Assembly (NCBI RefSeq): GCF_000380505.1
Contig: NZ_AQYH01000017.1
Coordinates: 1-64,000 of the forward strand
Length of the DNA: 64,000 bases
Reading direction: 5' to 3'
Origin: Kaistia granuli DSM 23481
Lineage (GTDB): Bacteria > Pseudomonadota > Alphaproteobacteria > Rhizobiales > Kaistiaceae
A model generated the notes under the pieces. The model had not been told where the DNA came from. It saw nothing but the letters and a program-made list of their open reading frames with translations, and ran no database searches. Of this stretch, positions 45,555 to 54,121 are shown piece after piece. Position numbers and translations under genes: made by a program. Each line of letters opens with the position of its first letter. Position 1 is the first letter of the stretch.

Positions 45555-46553
45555 TCAGGCGAGGGCGTGACGGATGGTGGACGAATAGCGGCCGGTGACG
45601 AAGTGCTCGATCTGCCGTTCGATGTCGGCGAGCAGGGAACTGGCGCCGATGCGGAACAGGTCGGGCTCAAGCCAGCGGTTGCCGAGCTCTTCCTTCATGA
45701 GGATCAGCCACGACATCGCATCCTTGGCGGTCCTGAGGCCGCCGGCCGGCTTGAAACCGATCTTGAAGCCGGTCGCCGCCTCGTAGTCGCGGATGGCGCG
45801 GCACATCACGAGGCTGACCGGCAGCGTCGCGTTGACGTCTTCCTTGCCGGTCGAGGTCTTGATGAAGTCGGCGCCGGCCTGCATGGCGACCATCGAGGCC
45901 TTGTAGACATTGCGCAGCGTCTTCAGGTCGCCGGTGGCGAGGATCGCCTTCAGATGCGCCTCGCCGCAGGCTTCCCGCATGGCGGCGACCTCGTCATAGA
46001 GAGCCTGCCAGTCGGCATTCAGCACATGGGCGCGGGTGATGACGATGTCGATCTCGTGCGCGCCCTCGCCGACGGCGTAGTGGATCTCCTCCAGCCGCTG
46101 CTTCAGCGGCGTCAGGCCTGCCGGGAAGCCGGTGGCGACCGAGGCGACGGGAATGCCGGAGCCTTCGAGCGCCTTGACCGCCGGGGCGACCATGGTCGGG
46201 TAGACGCAGACGGCGCCGACAACAGGCGGGTTGTCCGAAAGGCCGAGCGCCTCGACCAGATCCTCGCGGAACGGCCGGCGCGCCTTCATGCAGAGCCGGT
46301 GCACGCGGCCCGGCGTATCGTCGCCGGCCAGCGTCGTCAGGTCCATCAGCGTCACGGCCTTCACCAGCCAGGCTGCCTGGTATTCCTTCTTCACCGTCCG
46401 CCTTGTCGGAAGCGTCGCGGCGCGACGCTCGGCGGCGGAGGTATTGACCTGCGCGCCCTCGAACCAATCGGTCCTGAGCGGCGTGCCGTCATTGCGCGTG
46501 AGGGCATTGGAGAGCTTCGGAGCCTTGCGCTCCGTGGAGCCGTCAGCCGGCAT
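45555..46553 (-). CDS. deoC: Deoxyribose-phosphate aldolase
   Basis: DeoC splits 2-deoxyribose 5-phosphate into acetaldehyde and glyceraldehyde 3-phosphate in the cytosol. The 332-residue protein belongs to the longer class. EIDIVITRAHVL carries the Asp, and KAILATGDL and ADFIKTSTGK the Schiff-base Lys; GFKPAGGLRT is the phosphate loop. I start at 46553, which overlaps the SorC regulator end by 11 bp; 46637 would extend deep into that gene. It is the second gene of the SorC-deoC-ALDH operon. Confidence 0.93.
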   Translation of the reverse strand: MPADGSTERKAPKLSNALTRNDGTPLRTDWFEGAQVNTSAAERRAATLPTRRTVKKEYQAAWLVKAVTLMDLTTLAGDDTPGRVHRLCMKARRPFREDLVEALGLSDNPPVVGAVCVYPTMVAPAVKALEGSGIPVASVATGFPAGLTPLKQRLEEIHYAVGEGAHEIDIVITRAHVLNADWQALYDEVAAMREACGEAHLKAILATGDLKTLRNVYKASMVAMQAGADFIKTSTGKEDVNATLPVSLVMCRAIRDYEAATGFKIGFKPAGGLRTAKDAMSWLILMKEELGNRWLEPDLFRIGASSLLADIERQIEHFVTGRYSSTIRHALA

Positions 46554-47550
46554 GGGTTTTCTCCCGGGCTTCGGAAAGGGCGTGTTCGGAAAGGGCATGA
46601 AGTGCGGTCGCCTCGTCGGTGACGAGGACGTTGACATAGCGGGCGTTCAGGGCGGCGAGGACGACGGCGTGCTTGGACTTGCCGGCAGCGACGCCGATTG
46701 CATGGGTCTTGTCGCGCAGCTTCTCGGGCGCGAGGCCGATCGTGCGGGCGTCGAGTGCCGGATCGGCGATGGCGCCGTCGGCGTTGATGAAGCGGCCGAG
46801 CAGGTCGCCGACGGCGTGCTTCTCGGCGAGGCCGTCGACGTCGCGGTCGGTCAGATAGCCGGATTCGATGTGGACGGAGCCGGCCATGCCGCCGAGCCCG
46901 AAGCAGGCGACGGGCGCTTCCTCCGCGAGCGCCAGCACATCTGCGATGACCGGGTCAGCCTCGAGCACGCTGCGCGTCTCGGCGCGGCCGACGATCGCCG
47001 GCACCGGCAAGAGCGTCGCCGTGCCGTTGCCGCTCTCGGCGAAGCGCTCGGCGACGGTGTTGGTCGCGAGCCGCGCCGATCGTGAATTGGTCGCGCCGTT
47101 CATCAGGACGATCCGCACGCCGTCGTTCCAGCCCGGCGGCAGCCAATGCGCGACGGCCGCCATGGTTCGGCCCCAGGATACGCCGATCAGGCCGGGCCGG
47201 GGGCTGAGCGAGGCGAGATATTGCCCGGCTGCCTGGGCGACGGCGTCCTGCGCCAGCGCGCCGTCGCCGAGCGCCGGCACGACGATGGCCTCGCGCAGGC
47301 CATAGGACTTCTGGAGCTGGGCTTCGAGGGAGGGCAGGCGCTGGGCGCGGGGAACGATGGCAATGCGGACGATCCCGCTGTCGCGAGCGTCGCGCAACAG
47401 CCTCGCGACCTGCCAGCGCGTCAGGCCGACCTCCGAGGCGATCTCGCTCTGGGTCCGTTCCAGGTCGTAGTAGAGCTTCGCGACCTGCACCATCAGGTGC
47501 TCGCGTTGCTCGTCGCTGGCCGGGCGGACTGGATTGGCGGCGATTGGCAT
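46543..47550 (-). CDS. SorC/DeoR-type sugar-binding transcriptional regulator
   Basis: A 335-residue regulator. The N-terminal HTH reads LYYDLERTQSEIASEVGLTRWQVARLLRDARDSG, and the remainder is the SorC phospho-sugar-binding domain (GVSWGRTMAAVAHWLP; GLGGMAGS). Bacillus DeoR is a member of this family and responds to deoxyribose 5-phosphate, which fits the downstream deoC. I prefer the ATG at 47550 to the GTG at 47577, because two 12-bp palindromes occupy 47555-47585. First gene of the operon, likely autoregulated. Confidence 0.87.
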   Translation of the reverse strand: MPIAANPVRPASDEQREHLMVQVAKLYYDLERTQSEIASEVGLTRWQVARLLRDARDSGIVRIAIVPRAQRLPSLEAQLQKSYGLREAIVVPALGDGALAQDAVAQAAGQYLASLSPRPGLIGVSWGRTMAAVAHWLPPGWNDGVRIVLMNGATNSRSARLATNTVAERFAESGNGTATLLPVPAIVGRAETRSVLEADPVIADVLALAEEAPVACFGLGGMAGSVHIESGYLTDRDVDGLAEKHAVGDLLGRFINADGAIADPALDARTIGLAPEKLRDKTHAIGVAAGKSKHAVVLAALNARYVNVLVTDEATALHALSEHALSEAREKTHAG

Positions 47551-47554
47551 GATT

Positions 47555-47585
47555 TCACATATGTGAGGATCAATCACTTATGTGA
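47555..47585. promoter_or_regulatory. Twin palindromic operator of the SorC-deoC operon
   Basis: TCACATATGTGA (47555-47566, perfect) and TCACTTATGTGA (47574-47585, one mismatch) are spaced 19 bp apart, nearly two helical turns, just upstream of the regulator ATG. This arrangement fits cooperative binding of a SorC-type tetramer. Confidence 0.75.
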
Positions 47586-47638
47586 AGACGTAGGCCGGCG
47601 GCCCGCCAATGTCAATGCGGTCGCCGCCGGCCGTCCTC

Positions 47639-48706
47639 TCAAGCGCCGCGCGAAACCGCTGGCCCTGTTCGCTGCCGATAGATCCGCTTGATGGCCTTCG
47701 CTGGTCCCAGTCGGAGCAGGTGCCAGAGACAGGTGGCGCGGATCGAGGCCGGGAGGCCCGCGTGAAGGAGGTGATAGGCCAGCACGTCCTGCAATTGGGC
47801 GCGATCGCGTCGGGTGAACAGCCGCGTCGCGGCGGCCAGGTCCGCGAAAGCGGCCGGCCATTCGCTCGCCGTCACGCTCTTGCCGGATTGCAGGCGGTCC
47901 AGGGCGCGGTAGCGGAGGATTTCGGCCCGGAACGGGCCTCGTTCCGCCTCTTCCTGATGCCAGTCCAGCCGGCCGACCAGGGATGCGGCGGGGTCGAGCC
48001 CGGTCGCCCGTCGCATCGCTGCGGATCGGCGTGCGAGGTCCGCCGCGAAATTCTGGTGGAGCGCCCGGGTGTGCGAGACCGAGCCCGGCCAGACCCGATA
48101 GGAGATCAGCGCCTGCGGCAGGTTGGCGACCTGCCCCACCTCGGCGAGCCGCAGCCACAGATCGTAATCCTCCGCCGCATCGAACGCGTCTCGAAAGCCG
48201 CCGACGCGATAGAATGCCGAGCGGCGGAACATCATGGCCGAGGCGATGAAGGGGTTCTCGCGAGCCAGGCGCTTGACCAGGATGTCATGCTGCTGCGGCC
48301 GATTCATGGGCTCGATCGGATTTCCGTCGGGATCGATGGCCATGCCGTTGCTGCCGAGCAGCACGAGATCCGGCTCTGCCTCGAAGCGCTGGAATTGCAG
48401 GGCGAGCCGGTCCGGGTGGGCGATGTCGTCGGCGTCGAGGCAGGCGACCAGCGGCTGCTGCGAGGTGGCAATGCCATTCTGGCGCGCCGGGACAATGCCG
48501 AGCGGCGCCTGCCGCAGGACCCGGATGGTCGGGTTGCGGGCGGCCGCCTCGGCCAGAATTTCGGGTGTGGCGTCGGTCGAGCCGTCATCGACCACGATGA
48601 TCTCGGCCGCCTTTGCCGTCTGGGCCTCCAGGCTTGCCAGCGCCTCCGTGATGTAGGGAACGCCGTTGCGGACCGGCATGATGATGGAAATGGGGAGGGT
48701 CTGCAT
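47639..48706 (-). CDS. Family 2 glycosyltransferase
   Basis: A 355-residue GT-A-fold transferase. The N-terminus reads PISIIMPVRNGVPYITEAL, with VVDDGSTD (about 39-46) and the DxD-like CLDADD (about 89-94) for nucleotide-sugar and metal binding. EDYDLWLRLAEVG is the ED(Y)DLW motif of inverting GT2 enzymes. The C-terminal about 130 residues are helical without a clear match. It is probably involved in cell-surface polysaccharide assembly. No other glycan gene is nearby. Confidence 0.85.
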   Translation of the reverse strand: MQTLPISIIMPVRNGVPYITEALASLEAQTAKAAEIIVVDDGSTDATPEILAEAAARNPTIRVLRQAPLGIVPARQNGIATSQQPLVACLDADDIAHPDRLALQFQRFEAEPDLVLLGSNGMAIDPDGNPIEPMNRPQQHDILVKRLARENPFIASAMMFRRSAFYRVGGFRDAFDAAEDYDLWLRLAEVGQVANLPQALISYRVWPGSVSHTRALHQNFAADLARRSAAMRRATGLDPAASLVGRLDWHQEEAERGPFRAEILRYRALDRLQSGKSVTASEWPAAFADLAAATRLFTRRDRAQLQDVLAYHLLHAGLPASIRATCLWHLLRLGPAKAIKRIYRQRTGPAVSRGA

Positions 48707-48796
48707 GCAGCGCCTGCTGAGGATGGGTACGTCACGTCCGGCCCCGGTGGATGAGCGGGGGCCGTGCAGGGGCCCGAAGGCCCCTGCGTTCGAGGC

Positions 48797-49792
48797 TCAG
48801 GCGCGGGCGGCTGCGCCCTCGACGATCGTGCGGAAGTAGAGGTCGAGGAAGCGCTCGGTGTCGACGGCAGTGCAGATCGTGTGATCGGGTAGGCCATCCC
48901 ACGGCGTCGGCGGGAAGCTGCGCGTCGTCGGCTTCTGGATCGTCTGGCCGATCGCGATGCCTTCGGTCACCACCTTGATCGGGCCGGTGCGGGTCTCGAA
49001 CAGGCTCGGATCGAGCAGATAGGCGACGGCGGAGGAATCGTGCACGAAGATGCCGTCGATCCCGGTCGCCTTGCGGTAGAAGTCCTCGTAGAAGCGCGAG
49101 ATGTCCCAGAAGAACTGGCCGGCCTTGCCCGCCTTTTCGCGCAACTCCTGCATGTAGGCCGTCGTCATCACGCATTCCTGGGTGACGTCGAGGCCGACGA
49201 CGACGATCGGCCACTGGGCGGCGAACATCTCGTCGGCGGCGTGCGGGTCGCCGATGATGTTGGCCTCGGCGACCGGCGTCACATTGCCGGAATGGCCGGA
49301 ATAGCCGAAGGCCCCGCCCATGATGACGACCTGCTTGACCAGGGCCGCGATGCCGGGGTCCTCGCGCAGCGCCAGCGCCAGATTGGTCATGCGGCCGACG
49401 GCGACGAGGGTGATTTCGCCCGGATGCTTGCGGACCATCTCGATGATGAAGCGGTGCGCCGGCAGTTCGTGCTCGGCGGCGGTGATCGTGTCGGGGATGG
49501 GTACGTCGCCGAGGCCGTTATGGCCGTGGACGTAGTGCGGTTCCTCGGTCAGCGGCAGGACGAGCGGCTTGGCAGCGCCGCGGGCGACCGGGGCCTCAAT
49601 CTCGAAAAGCTCTTTCAGATACAGCGCATTGCGGGTGGTCGTGTCGATCGAGGCATTGCCGAGCACGGTGGTGATGCCGACCAGGTCGACCGACGGCGCA
49701 TATTCGAGAAACAGCAGCGCCATGGCGTCGTCGATGCCGGGATCGGTGTCGTAGATGACCTTCATGGGGGCGGGGGCGGCTGGGCTGGGCAT
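48797..49792 (-). CDS. Inosine/uridine-preferring nucleoside hydrolase
   Basis: A 331-residue enzyme cleaving the N-glycosidic bond of nucleosides, giving base and ribose. The calcium site is DTDPGIDDAM (15-24), with the C-terminal Asp in FVHDSSAV; VVIMGGAFGYSGH and NVTPVAEANIIGDPHAA are family motifs. CAGGA lies upstream of the ATG at 49792; an internal ATG at 49765 is possible. It is divergent from the DeoR-type chimeric regulator at 50031, which may control it. It complements the deoC operon in nucleoside use. Confidence 0.9.
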   Translation of the reverse strand: MPSPAAPAPMKVIYDTDPGIDDAMALLFLEYAPSVDLVGITTVLGNASIDTTTRNALYLKELFEIEAPVARGAAKPLVLPLTEEPHYVHGHNGLGDVPIPDTITAAEHELPAHRFIIEMVRKHPGEITLVAVGRMTNLALALREDPGIAALVKQVVIMGGAFGYSGHSGNVTPVAEANIIGDPHAADEMFAAQWPIVVVGLDVTQECVMTTAYMQELREKAGKAGQFFWDISRFYEDFYRKATGIDGIFVHDSSAVAYLLDPSLFETRTGPIKVVTEGIAIGQTIQKPTTRSFPPTPWDGLPDHTICTAVDTERFLDLYFRTIVEGAAARA

Positions 49793-49940
49793 TCTAGGGT
49801 CCTGATGATTCCGGTCTGAACTTCGTCTGGCGGCAGGATCGACCATATCGCCATGGCCGAACAGGGGCGACGACGGTTCCTGGCGCGAATTCGTCCATAT
49901 CCTCCGGCGTTTCTCATGTCCGCCATCGTCCATTCGAACG

Positions 49941-49954
49941 ATATGATCAAGTCG
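49941..49954 (+). repeat. 14-bp direct repeat, copy 1 (regulator promoter region)
   Basis: ATATGATCAAGTCG occurs here and again at 50038-50051. The surrounding sequence has further GATCAA half-sites (TGATC-AAGTC-GATCA). The spacing of 97 bp suggests a pair of operator sites for looping. Apart from this, the 238-bp divergent gap 49793-50030 shows no gene. Confidence 0.55.
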
Positions 49955-50030
49955 ATCAATGCTGCCGGAACGGAATTGGCAGCTTGAATGGTCAATCCGG
50001 TTGTCGATAATGGCGGGAACCTCAGGAAAA

Positions 50031-51797
50031 ATGATCAATATGATCAAGTCGCAGCGTGAAAACCGGATCCTCGAGATCCTTGCCCAGGCGGGCGAGGAGG
50101 TCTCCGTGCTGGAAATCGCGCAGCGCATCGGCCGCGTCTCCGGCGTGACGATACGTCGGGACATCGTCCGGCTGGCGGAGGAGGGGCGGCTCGAGCGCAC
50201 GCATGGCGGCGCGCTGCTGCCGGCGGCCTCCGCGGCAGCCGAGACACCGCTGCCGCGTGAAAACGCGCTGCAGGACGAGGTCGAGGGGGTCGACGCGATC
50301 GTGCTGCCGCCGATCGGCGGGCGCGGCGCCGATACGCTGCGCATGCTGGCGAAGCGCCGGCGCATCCCGTTCCTGGCCGAATCCTCGCCGCAGGAAGGCG
50401 GCGTCTATCTCGGTCCCGACAATTTCACTGCCGGCCGTGAGCTCGGCCGGGCGGCGGGCAAGATGCTCTCCGGCGCGATGGCCGAGGCGCGCGTGCTGCT
50501 GGTCTCGCTCGAGACGCTGCCGAACACGCGGGCCCGCTGCGACGGCTTCGTCAAGGGGTTCGGCGAGACGTTCCGCGGCACGGTCCGGCCCTGGCGCGTC
50601 GACGGTCAGGGCAGCTTCCGCATCGCGCTCAGGGCCAGCCTCGACGCCTTCGCCGCCTATCCCGACATCAACGTCATCTTCGGCGTCAACGATCATTCCG
50701 TGCTGGCGGCGATCGAGGCTTCCGACCGGGCCGGGGTCGCCGATGTCAGCGCGTTTTCGGTCGGCGGCGAGGGCGGCGCGCTGTTCGATGCGCTGGCCGC
50801 CCGCGGCAAGCTGAAGGCGACCGCTGCGCTGTTTCCGGAGATCGTTGGCATCCGCGCCGTCGAGACGCTGGCGGGCGCGCTGCATGGCAGCGCGATGCCG
50901 GACGAGATCCGCACGCCGCATGTCGTCGTCACGCCGGAGTCGCTCGACCGCTATTATCGCAAGGCCGGCAATGGCTGGGTGCTGGCGCCGGAAGCCGAGG
51001 CGTCGATCCTCGGCGCCACCGAGCGGCCGGCCTTCGTCCGCTCCGTCGGGCCGCGCCGCGCCATCGGCTTCGTGCCGCATTATCCGGCGCATGACTGGTA
51101 TCGCAACATGGCGCGCGCCATGCGGGAGCGGGCCGAGGCGCTCGGCTTCGAGCTGAAGGTCGCGGCGCCGCAATCCGGCATCGCCCGCGAGATCGCCGCC
51201 ATCCGCCGGCTGATCGCCAGGAGCGCCGCCCGCCTGGTGCGGCCGGGCGACACCATCCTGATCAACAGCGGCGTGCTGTCGACGCTGCTCGCCGACGAAC
51301 TGATGAGCCGCGACGGGATCACCGTCGTCACCAACGCCGTCGACGTGATGGAGCGGCTGTCCGGCCGGCCGGGCCTGAAGCTGATCATGACCAGCGGCGA
51401 ATACCAGGCTCGAGATCGCTGCCTGGTCGGGCCGAGCCTCGGCGCGCTGTTCGAGACGATGCGGGTCGACCGCGCCTTTCTCTCGGTCGACGGCATCTCG
51501 CCACATTTCGGCCCGTCGGCCACGGACGAGCGGCTGGCGCTCGCCGCCAAGCGCTTCGTCGACGCCTCGCGCGAGGTGGTGGTGATGGCCGACCATTCGC
51601 TGGTCGGCGTCGAGGCCAGCCACCGCATCGCCGGCCTCGGCGCCGTCGACGATCTGATCACGGATTCCGCCTCGCTGCCAGCGGATCGGCTCGCATTCGC
51701 CTCGCTCGGCATGCGCATCACGCTCGCCGACGAAGAGCCCGAGGAGATGGCGGCGCCCCGGTCCGATCGGCCGGCCGGGGACAGGAAGACGGCCTAG
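50031..51797 (+). CDS. Chimeric DeoR regulator with an inserted periplasmic-binding-protein-like domain
   Basis: A 588-residue regulator, about 2.3 times the DeoR length. Residues 6-60 are a DeoR HTH (RENRILEILAQAG; SGVTIRRDIVRLAEEGRLERTHGGALL). Residues about 82-330 look like a LacI/RbsB-type sugar-binding domain that begins at its second strand (GVDAIVLPP; FTAGRELGRAAGKML; NVIFGVNDHSVLAAIEA). Residues 343-378 (AIGFVPHYPAHDWYRNMARA onward) look like the missing first strand and helix. Residues about 385-565 are the DeoR C-terminal sensor (LVRPGDTILINSG; MTSGEY; SVDGISPHFG; VVMADHSLVG). It could sense both a free sugar and a phosphorylated intermediate (inference). It is divergent from the nucleoside hydrolase and heads the sugar-CoA gene cluster. 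Confidence 0.85.
   Translation: MINMIKSQRENRILEILAQAGEEVSVLEIAQRIGRVSGVTIRRDIVRLAEEGRLERTHGGALLPAASAAAETPLPRENALQDEVEGVDAIVLPPIGGRGADTLRMLAKRRRIPFLAESSPQEGGVYLGPDNFTAGRELGRAAGKMLSGAMAEARVLLVSLETLPNTRARCDGFVKGFGETFRGTVRPWRVDGQGSFRIALRASLDAFAAYPDINVIFGVNDHSVLAAIEASDRAGVADVSAFSVGGEGGALFDALAARGKLKATAALFPEIVGIRAVETLAGALHGSAMPDEIRTPHVVVTPESLDRYYRKAGNGWVLAPEAEASILGATERPAFVRSVGPRRAIGFVPHYPAHDWYRNMARAMRERAEALGFELKVAAPQSGIAREIAAIRRLIARSAARLVRPGDTILINSGVLSTLLADELMSRDGITVVTNAVDVMERLSGRPGLKLIMTSGEYQARDRCLVGPSLGALFETMRVDRAFLSVDGISPHFGPSATDERLALAAKRFVDASREVVVMADHSLVGVEASHRIAGLGAVDDLITDSASLPADRLAFASLGMRITLADEEPEEMAAPRSDRPAGDRKTA
50038..50051 (+). repeat. 14-bp direct repeat, copy 2 (spanning the regulator start codon region)
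   Basis: An identical copy of 49941-49954. It covers codons 3-7 of the DeoR-type regulator and an alternative ATG at 50040. A site here could mediate autorepression. Confidence 0.55.
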
Positions 51798-51848
51798 CCA
51801 GCCGGACGGACTGCATAAGCAATTTTGAAAAGTGACTGGGAGGATACC

Positions 51849-53066
51849 ATGAAGAAACTGCTTCTCGCCGCGACGATGCTCGCGGGACTGACGCCTGCGG
51901 CCTCTGCGCAGGAGACGATCACGCTGAAGTTCTGGGACAACCAGCAGACCGAATCCGGTCTGAGCCAGTACCAGCAGGAGGCGGTCAAGCGCTTCGAGGC
52001 CGAGAATCCCGGCATCAAGATCGAAGTCACGACCATCCCCTATCCGGAGTTCCAGCAGCGCCTGTTGACGGCCGTGCAGGGCGGCAACGCGCCTGATGTC
52101 TCGACCGTCGACCAGATCTGGCAGGCCGCCTTCGCCGAGGCCGGCGCGATCGCCGAGCTCGATGCGCAGGCCAAGGCCGCCGGCGTCTCGCCCGACGCCT
52201 TCTTCAAGGGCGCCTGGGATTCGGCCAACTACAACGGCAAGCTCTACGGCATCCCGTTCAATGTCGACGTCTGGCAGTTCTCCTTCCTGAACAACGCGCT
52301 GTTCAAGGAAGCCGGCATCGACCCCGCCTCGATCACCACCTGGGAAGGCCTGAAGGCCGCCGCCGAGAAGCTGACCGACCCTGCCAAGGGCAAGTATGGC
52401 GTCGGCCTGTTCGGCCATAAGGGCGAAGACACCGTCGTCGTCATGGACAGCTTCATCTTCTCGAATGGCGGCAAGGTGCTGGACGAAAACGGCAAGTGCG
52501 CGCTGACCGGCAAGGAATCGGTCGAGGCGCTCGAATATCTGCAGTCGCTGGTGCCGTTCGCGCCGAAGGGCATCCTGAACGCCTCGTCGGGCGACATGCG
52601 CGAACTGTTCCTGAACGGCTCGCTCGGCGTCGAGTTCTGGCCGGCGCTGGAGCAGCCGACCCTGCAGAAGTCGAAGATCGATTGGGACTTCGAGAACGGC
52701 ACCGCGCCGGCGGGCAAGACCCCGGTCGGCGCCTATGGCGGCTGGAACCTCGTCGTCTACAAGTCGTCGCCGCATCAGGAAGCCGCCTGGAAGTTCATCC
52801 AGTTCCTGACCAAGGAAGACGTCAACGGCGCGGTCGTCGATCTCGTCCCGGCCAACGTGAAGGCGGCCAAGACCTTCCTCGAGGCGAACCGCAAGGGCGC
52901 CGACAAGATCATGACGCATCTCGGCAACGCCCAGCCGCGTCCGCTCTCGGCCCGCTACCTCGAAGTCTCCGACATCCAGGTGACGCTGGCGCAGGACGTC
53001 TATTCCGGCGCCAACCCGGCCGAGGCCGCTGCCAAGGCCTGCGCCGCCATTGACGGCCTGAACTGA
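51849..53066 (+). CDS. CUT1 ABC transporter sugar-binding protein (plus-strand cluster)
   Basis: A 405-residue MalE-type periplasmic binding protein. The signal peptide MKKLLLAATMLAGLTPAASA is cleaved before QET. Family segments include ITLKFWDNQQ, VKRFEAENPGIKIEV, DVSTVDQIWQAAFAEAGAIAEL and GIPFNVDVWQF. GGGAGG is upstream of the ATG. First gene of a transporter-catabolism run after the chimeric regulator. The ligand is unknown; the following genes suggest a monosaccharide, polyol or sugar acid. Confidence 0.9.
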   Translation: MKKLLLAATMLAGLTPAASAQETITLKFWDNQQTESGLSQYQQEAVKRFEAENPGIKIEVTTIPYPEFQQRLLTAVQGGNAPDVSTVDQIWQAAFAEAGAIAELDAQAKAAGVSPDAFFKGAWDSANYNGKLYGIPFNVDVWQFSFLNNALFKEAGIDPASITTWEGLKAAAEKLTDPAKGKYGVGLFGHKGEDTVVVMDSFIFSNGGKVLDENGKCALTGKESVEALEYLQSLVPFAPKGILNASSGDMRELFLNGSLGVEFWPALEQPTLQKSKIDWDFENGTAPAGKTPVGAYGGWNLVVYKSSPHQEAAWKFIQFLTKEDVNGAVVDLVPANVKAAKTFLEANRKGADKIMTHLGNAQPRPLSARYLEVSDIQVTLAQDVYSGANPAEAAAKACAAIDGLN

Positions 53067-53109
53067 GGCAATGCCTTGCCGGGCGGACATCGCGTCCGTC
53101 CGGTTCTCC

Positions 53110-53200
53110 GCTTCGTCATCCCCGCGAAAGCGGGGATTCATCAAGGCCAGAGACAACTCAGGCTGCATGGATCCCGGGTAAAGCCCGGGATGACGCCATA
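53110..53200. repeat. REP-like palindromic element between binding-protein and permease genes
   Basis: Two hairpins, ATCCCCGC-GAAA-GCGGGGAT (53118-53137) and ATCCCGGG-TAAAG-CCCGGGAT (53171-53191), lie between outer CGTCAT and ATGACG, so the whole unit is also an inverted repeat. Such CGTCATCCC...GGGATGACG elements are common dispersed intergenic repeats in alphaproteobacteria. It fills most of the 173-bp gap. Confidence 0.8.
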
Positions 53201-53239
53201 CCGGCGCCCGCCACGCCCATACCGAAAAGAACCAAATTC

Positions 53240-54121
53240 ATGTTGAAACGCGATCGCTGGCTCACCTGGATCTTCGTGACGCCGGCCGTCCTGCTGGTCG
53301 CGGTGCTGATGTACTATCCGATGATCGGAACGGTCATCGAGAGCCTCTACTCGACCTCCTTCATCAATCCGACGCCGAAATTCGTCGGCCTCGCCGTCTA
53401 CCAGAAGATCTTCGGCAGCGCCGATTTCGCCCAGATCGTCTGGAATTCCTGCGTCTGGACGCTGGCCGTCGTGGTGCTGCAGAACGGCTTCGGCTTTCTC
53501 TGCGCGCTGCTCCTGAACCAGAAGCTGCCCGGTCAGGGGCTGATGCGGTCGCTGATCCTCTTGCCCTGGGTGCTGCCCGGCGTTGTCGCCGCCATCCTGT
53601 GGCGTTTCATGTACGACCCGCAGCTCGGCCTCATCAATTCCTTCCTGATCTCAGCCGGCTTCGGCGATCAGGGCCTCGCCTGGCTCGCCGATAGCTCGAC
53701 CGCCATGGCGGCCGTCGTCGTCGCCGCCGTCTGGAAGGGCTTTCCGTTCTCGACCGTCGTCTTCCTCGCCGCCCTGCAGAATGTCGAGGCCGAGCAGATG
53801 GAGGCGGCGAAGATGGACGGCGCCGGCTCGCTCCGTCGCCTGTGGCACATCGTGCTGCCGTCGATGAAGGAAGTGATCGCCATCAACTTCGTGCTGACCA
53901 CCATCCTGACCTTCAATTATTTCGACATGATCTGGGTGCTGACGCGCGGCGGGCCCCAGAACTCCACGCATATCTTCCCGACCAAGATCTACGAGCTCGG
54001 CTTCGGCCAGTTCCGCTTCGGCGAGGCGGCCGGCTACGGCGTCGTTTCGATCGTCGTGCTGGCGCTGCTGATCACGCTCTATTTCCTGGTCCAGCGTACC
54101 GGCCGAAAGGCTCAAGCATGA
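53240..54121 (+). CDS. CUT1 ABC transporter permease (MalF-like, plus-strand cluster)
   Basis: A 293-residue inner-membrane permease with six helices. The EAA loop reads EQMEAAKMDGAGSLRRLWHIVLPSMK. The N-terminus (WLTWIFVTPAVLLVAVLMYYPM) and NNFDMIWVLTRGGP-like NYFDMIWVLTRGGPQNST are MalF hallmarks. Its stop overlaps the next start (ATGA). Confidence 0.92.
   Translation: MLKRDRWLTWIFVTPAVLLVAVLMYYPMIGTVIESLYSTSFINPTPKFVGLAVYQKIFGSADFAQIVWNSCVWTLAVVVLQNGFGFLCALLLNQKLPGQGLMRSLILLPWVLPGVVAAILWRFMYDPQLGLINSFLISAGFGDQGLAWLADSSTAMAAVVVAAVWKGFPFSTVVFLAALQNVEAEQMEAAKMDGAGSLRRLWHIVLPSMKEVIAINFVLTTILTFNYFDMIWVLTRGGPQNSTHIFPTKIYELGFGQFRFGEAAGYGVVSIVVLALLITLYFLVQRTGRKAQA

Noticed and set aside
50022-53168. 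A 1048-codon minus-strand reading frame opposite the chimeric regulator and binding protein
   Set aside because: Very long but purely an antisense shadow: the plus-strand proteins carry clear domains and signals, while the antisense protein shows only low-complexity Arg/Gly/Asp-rich sequence.
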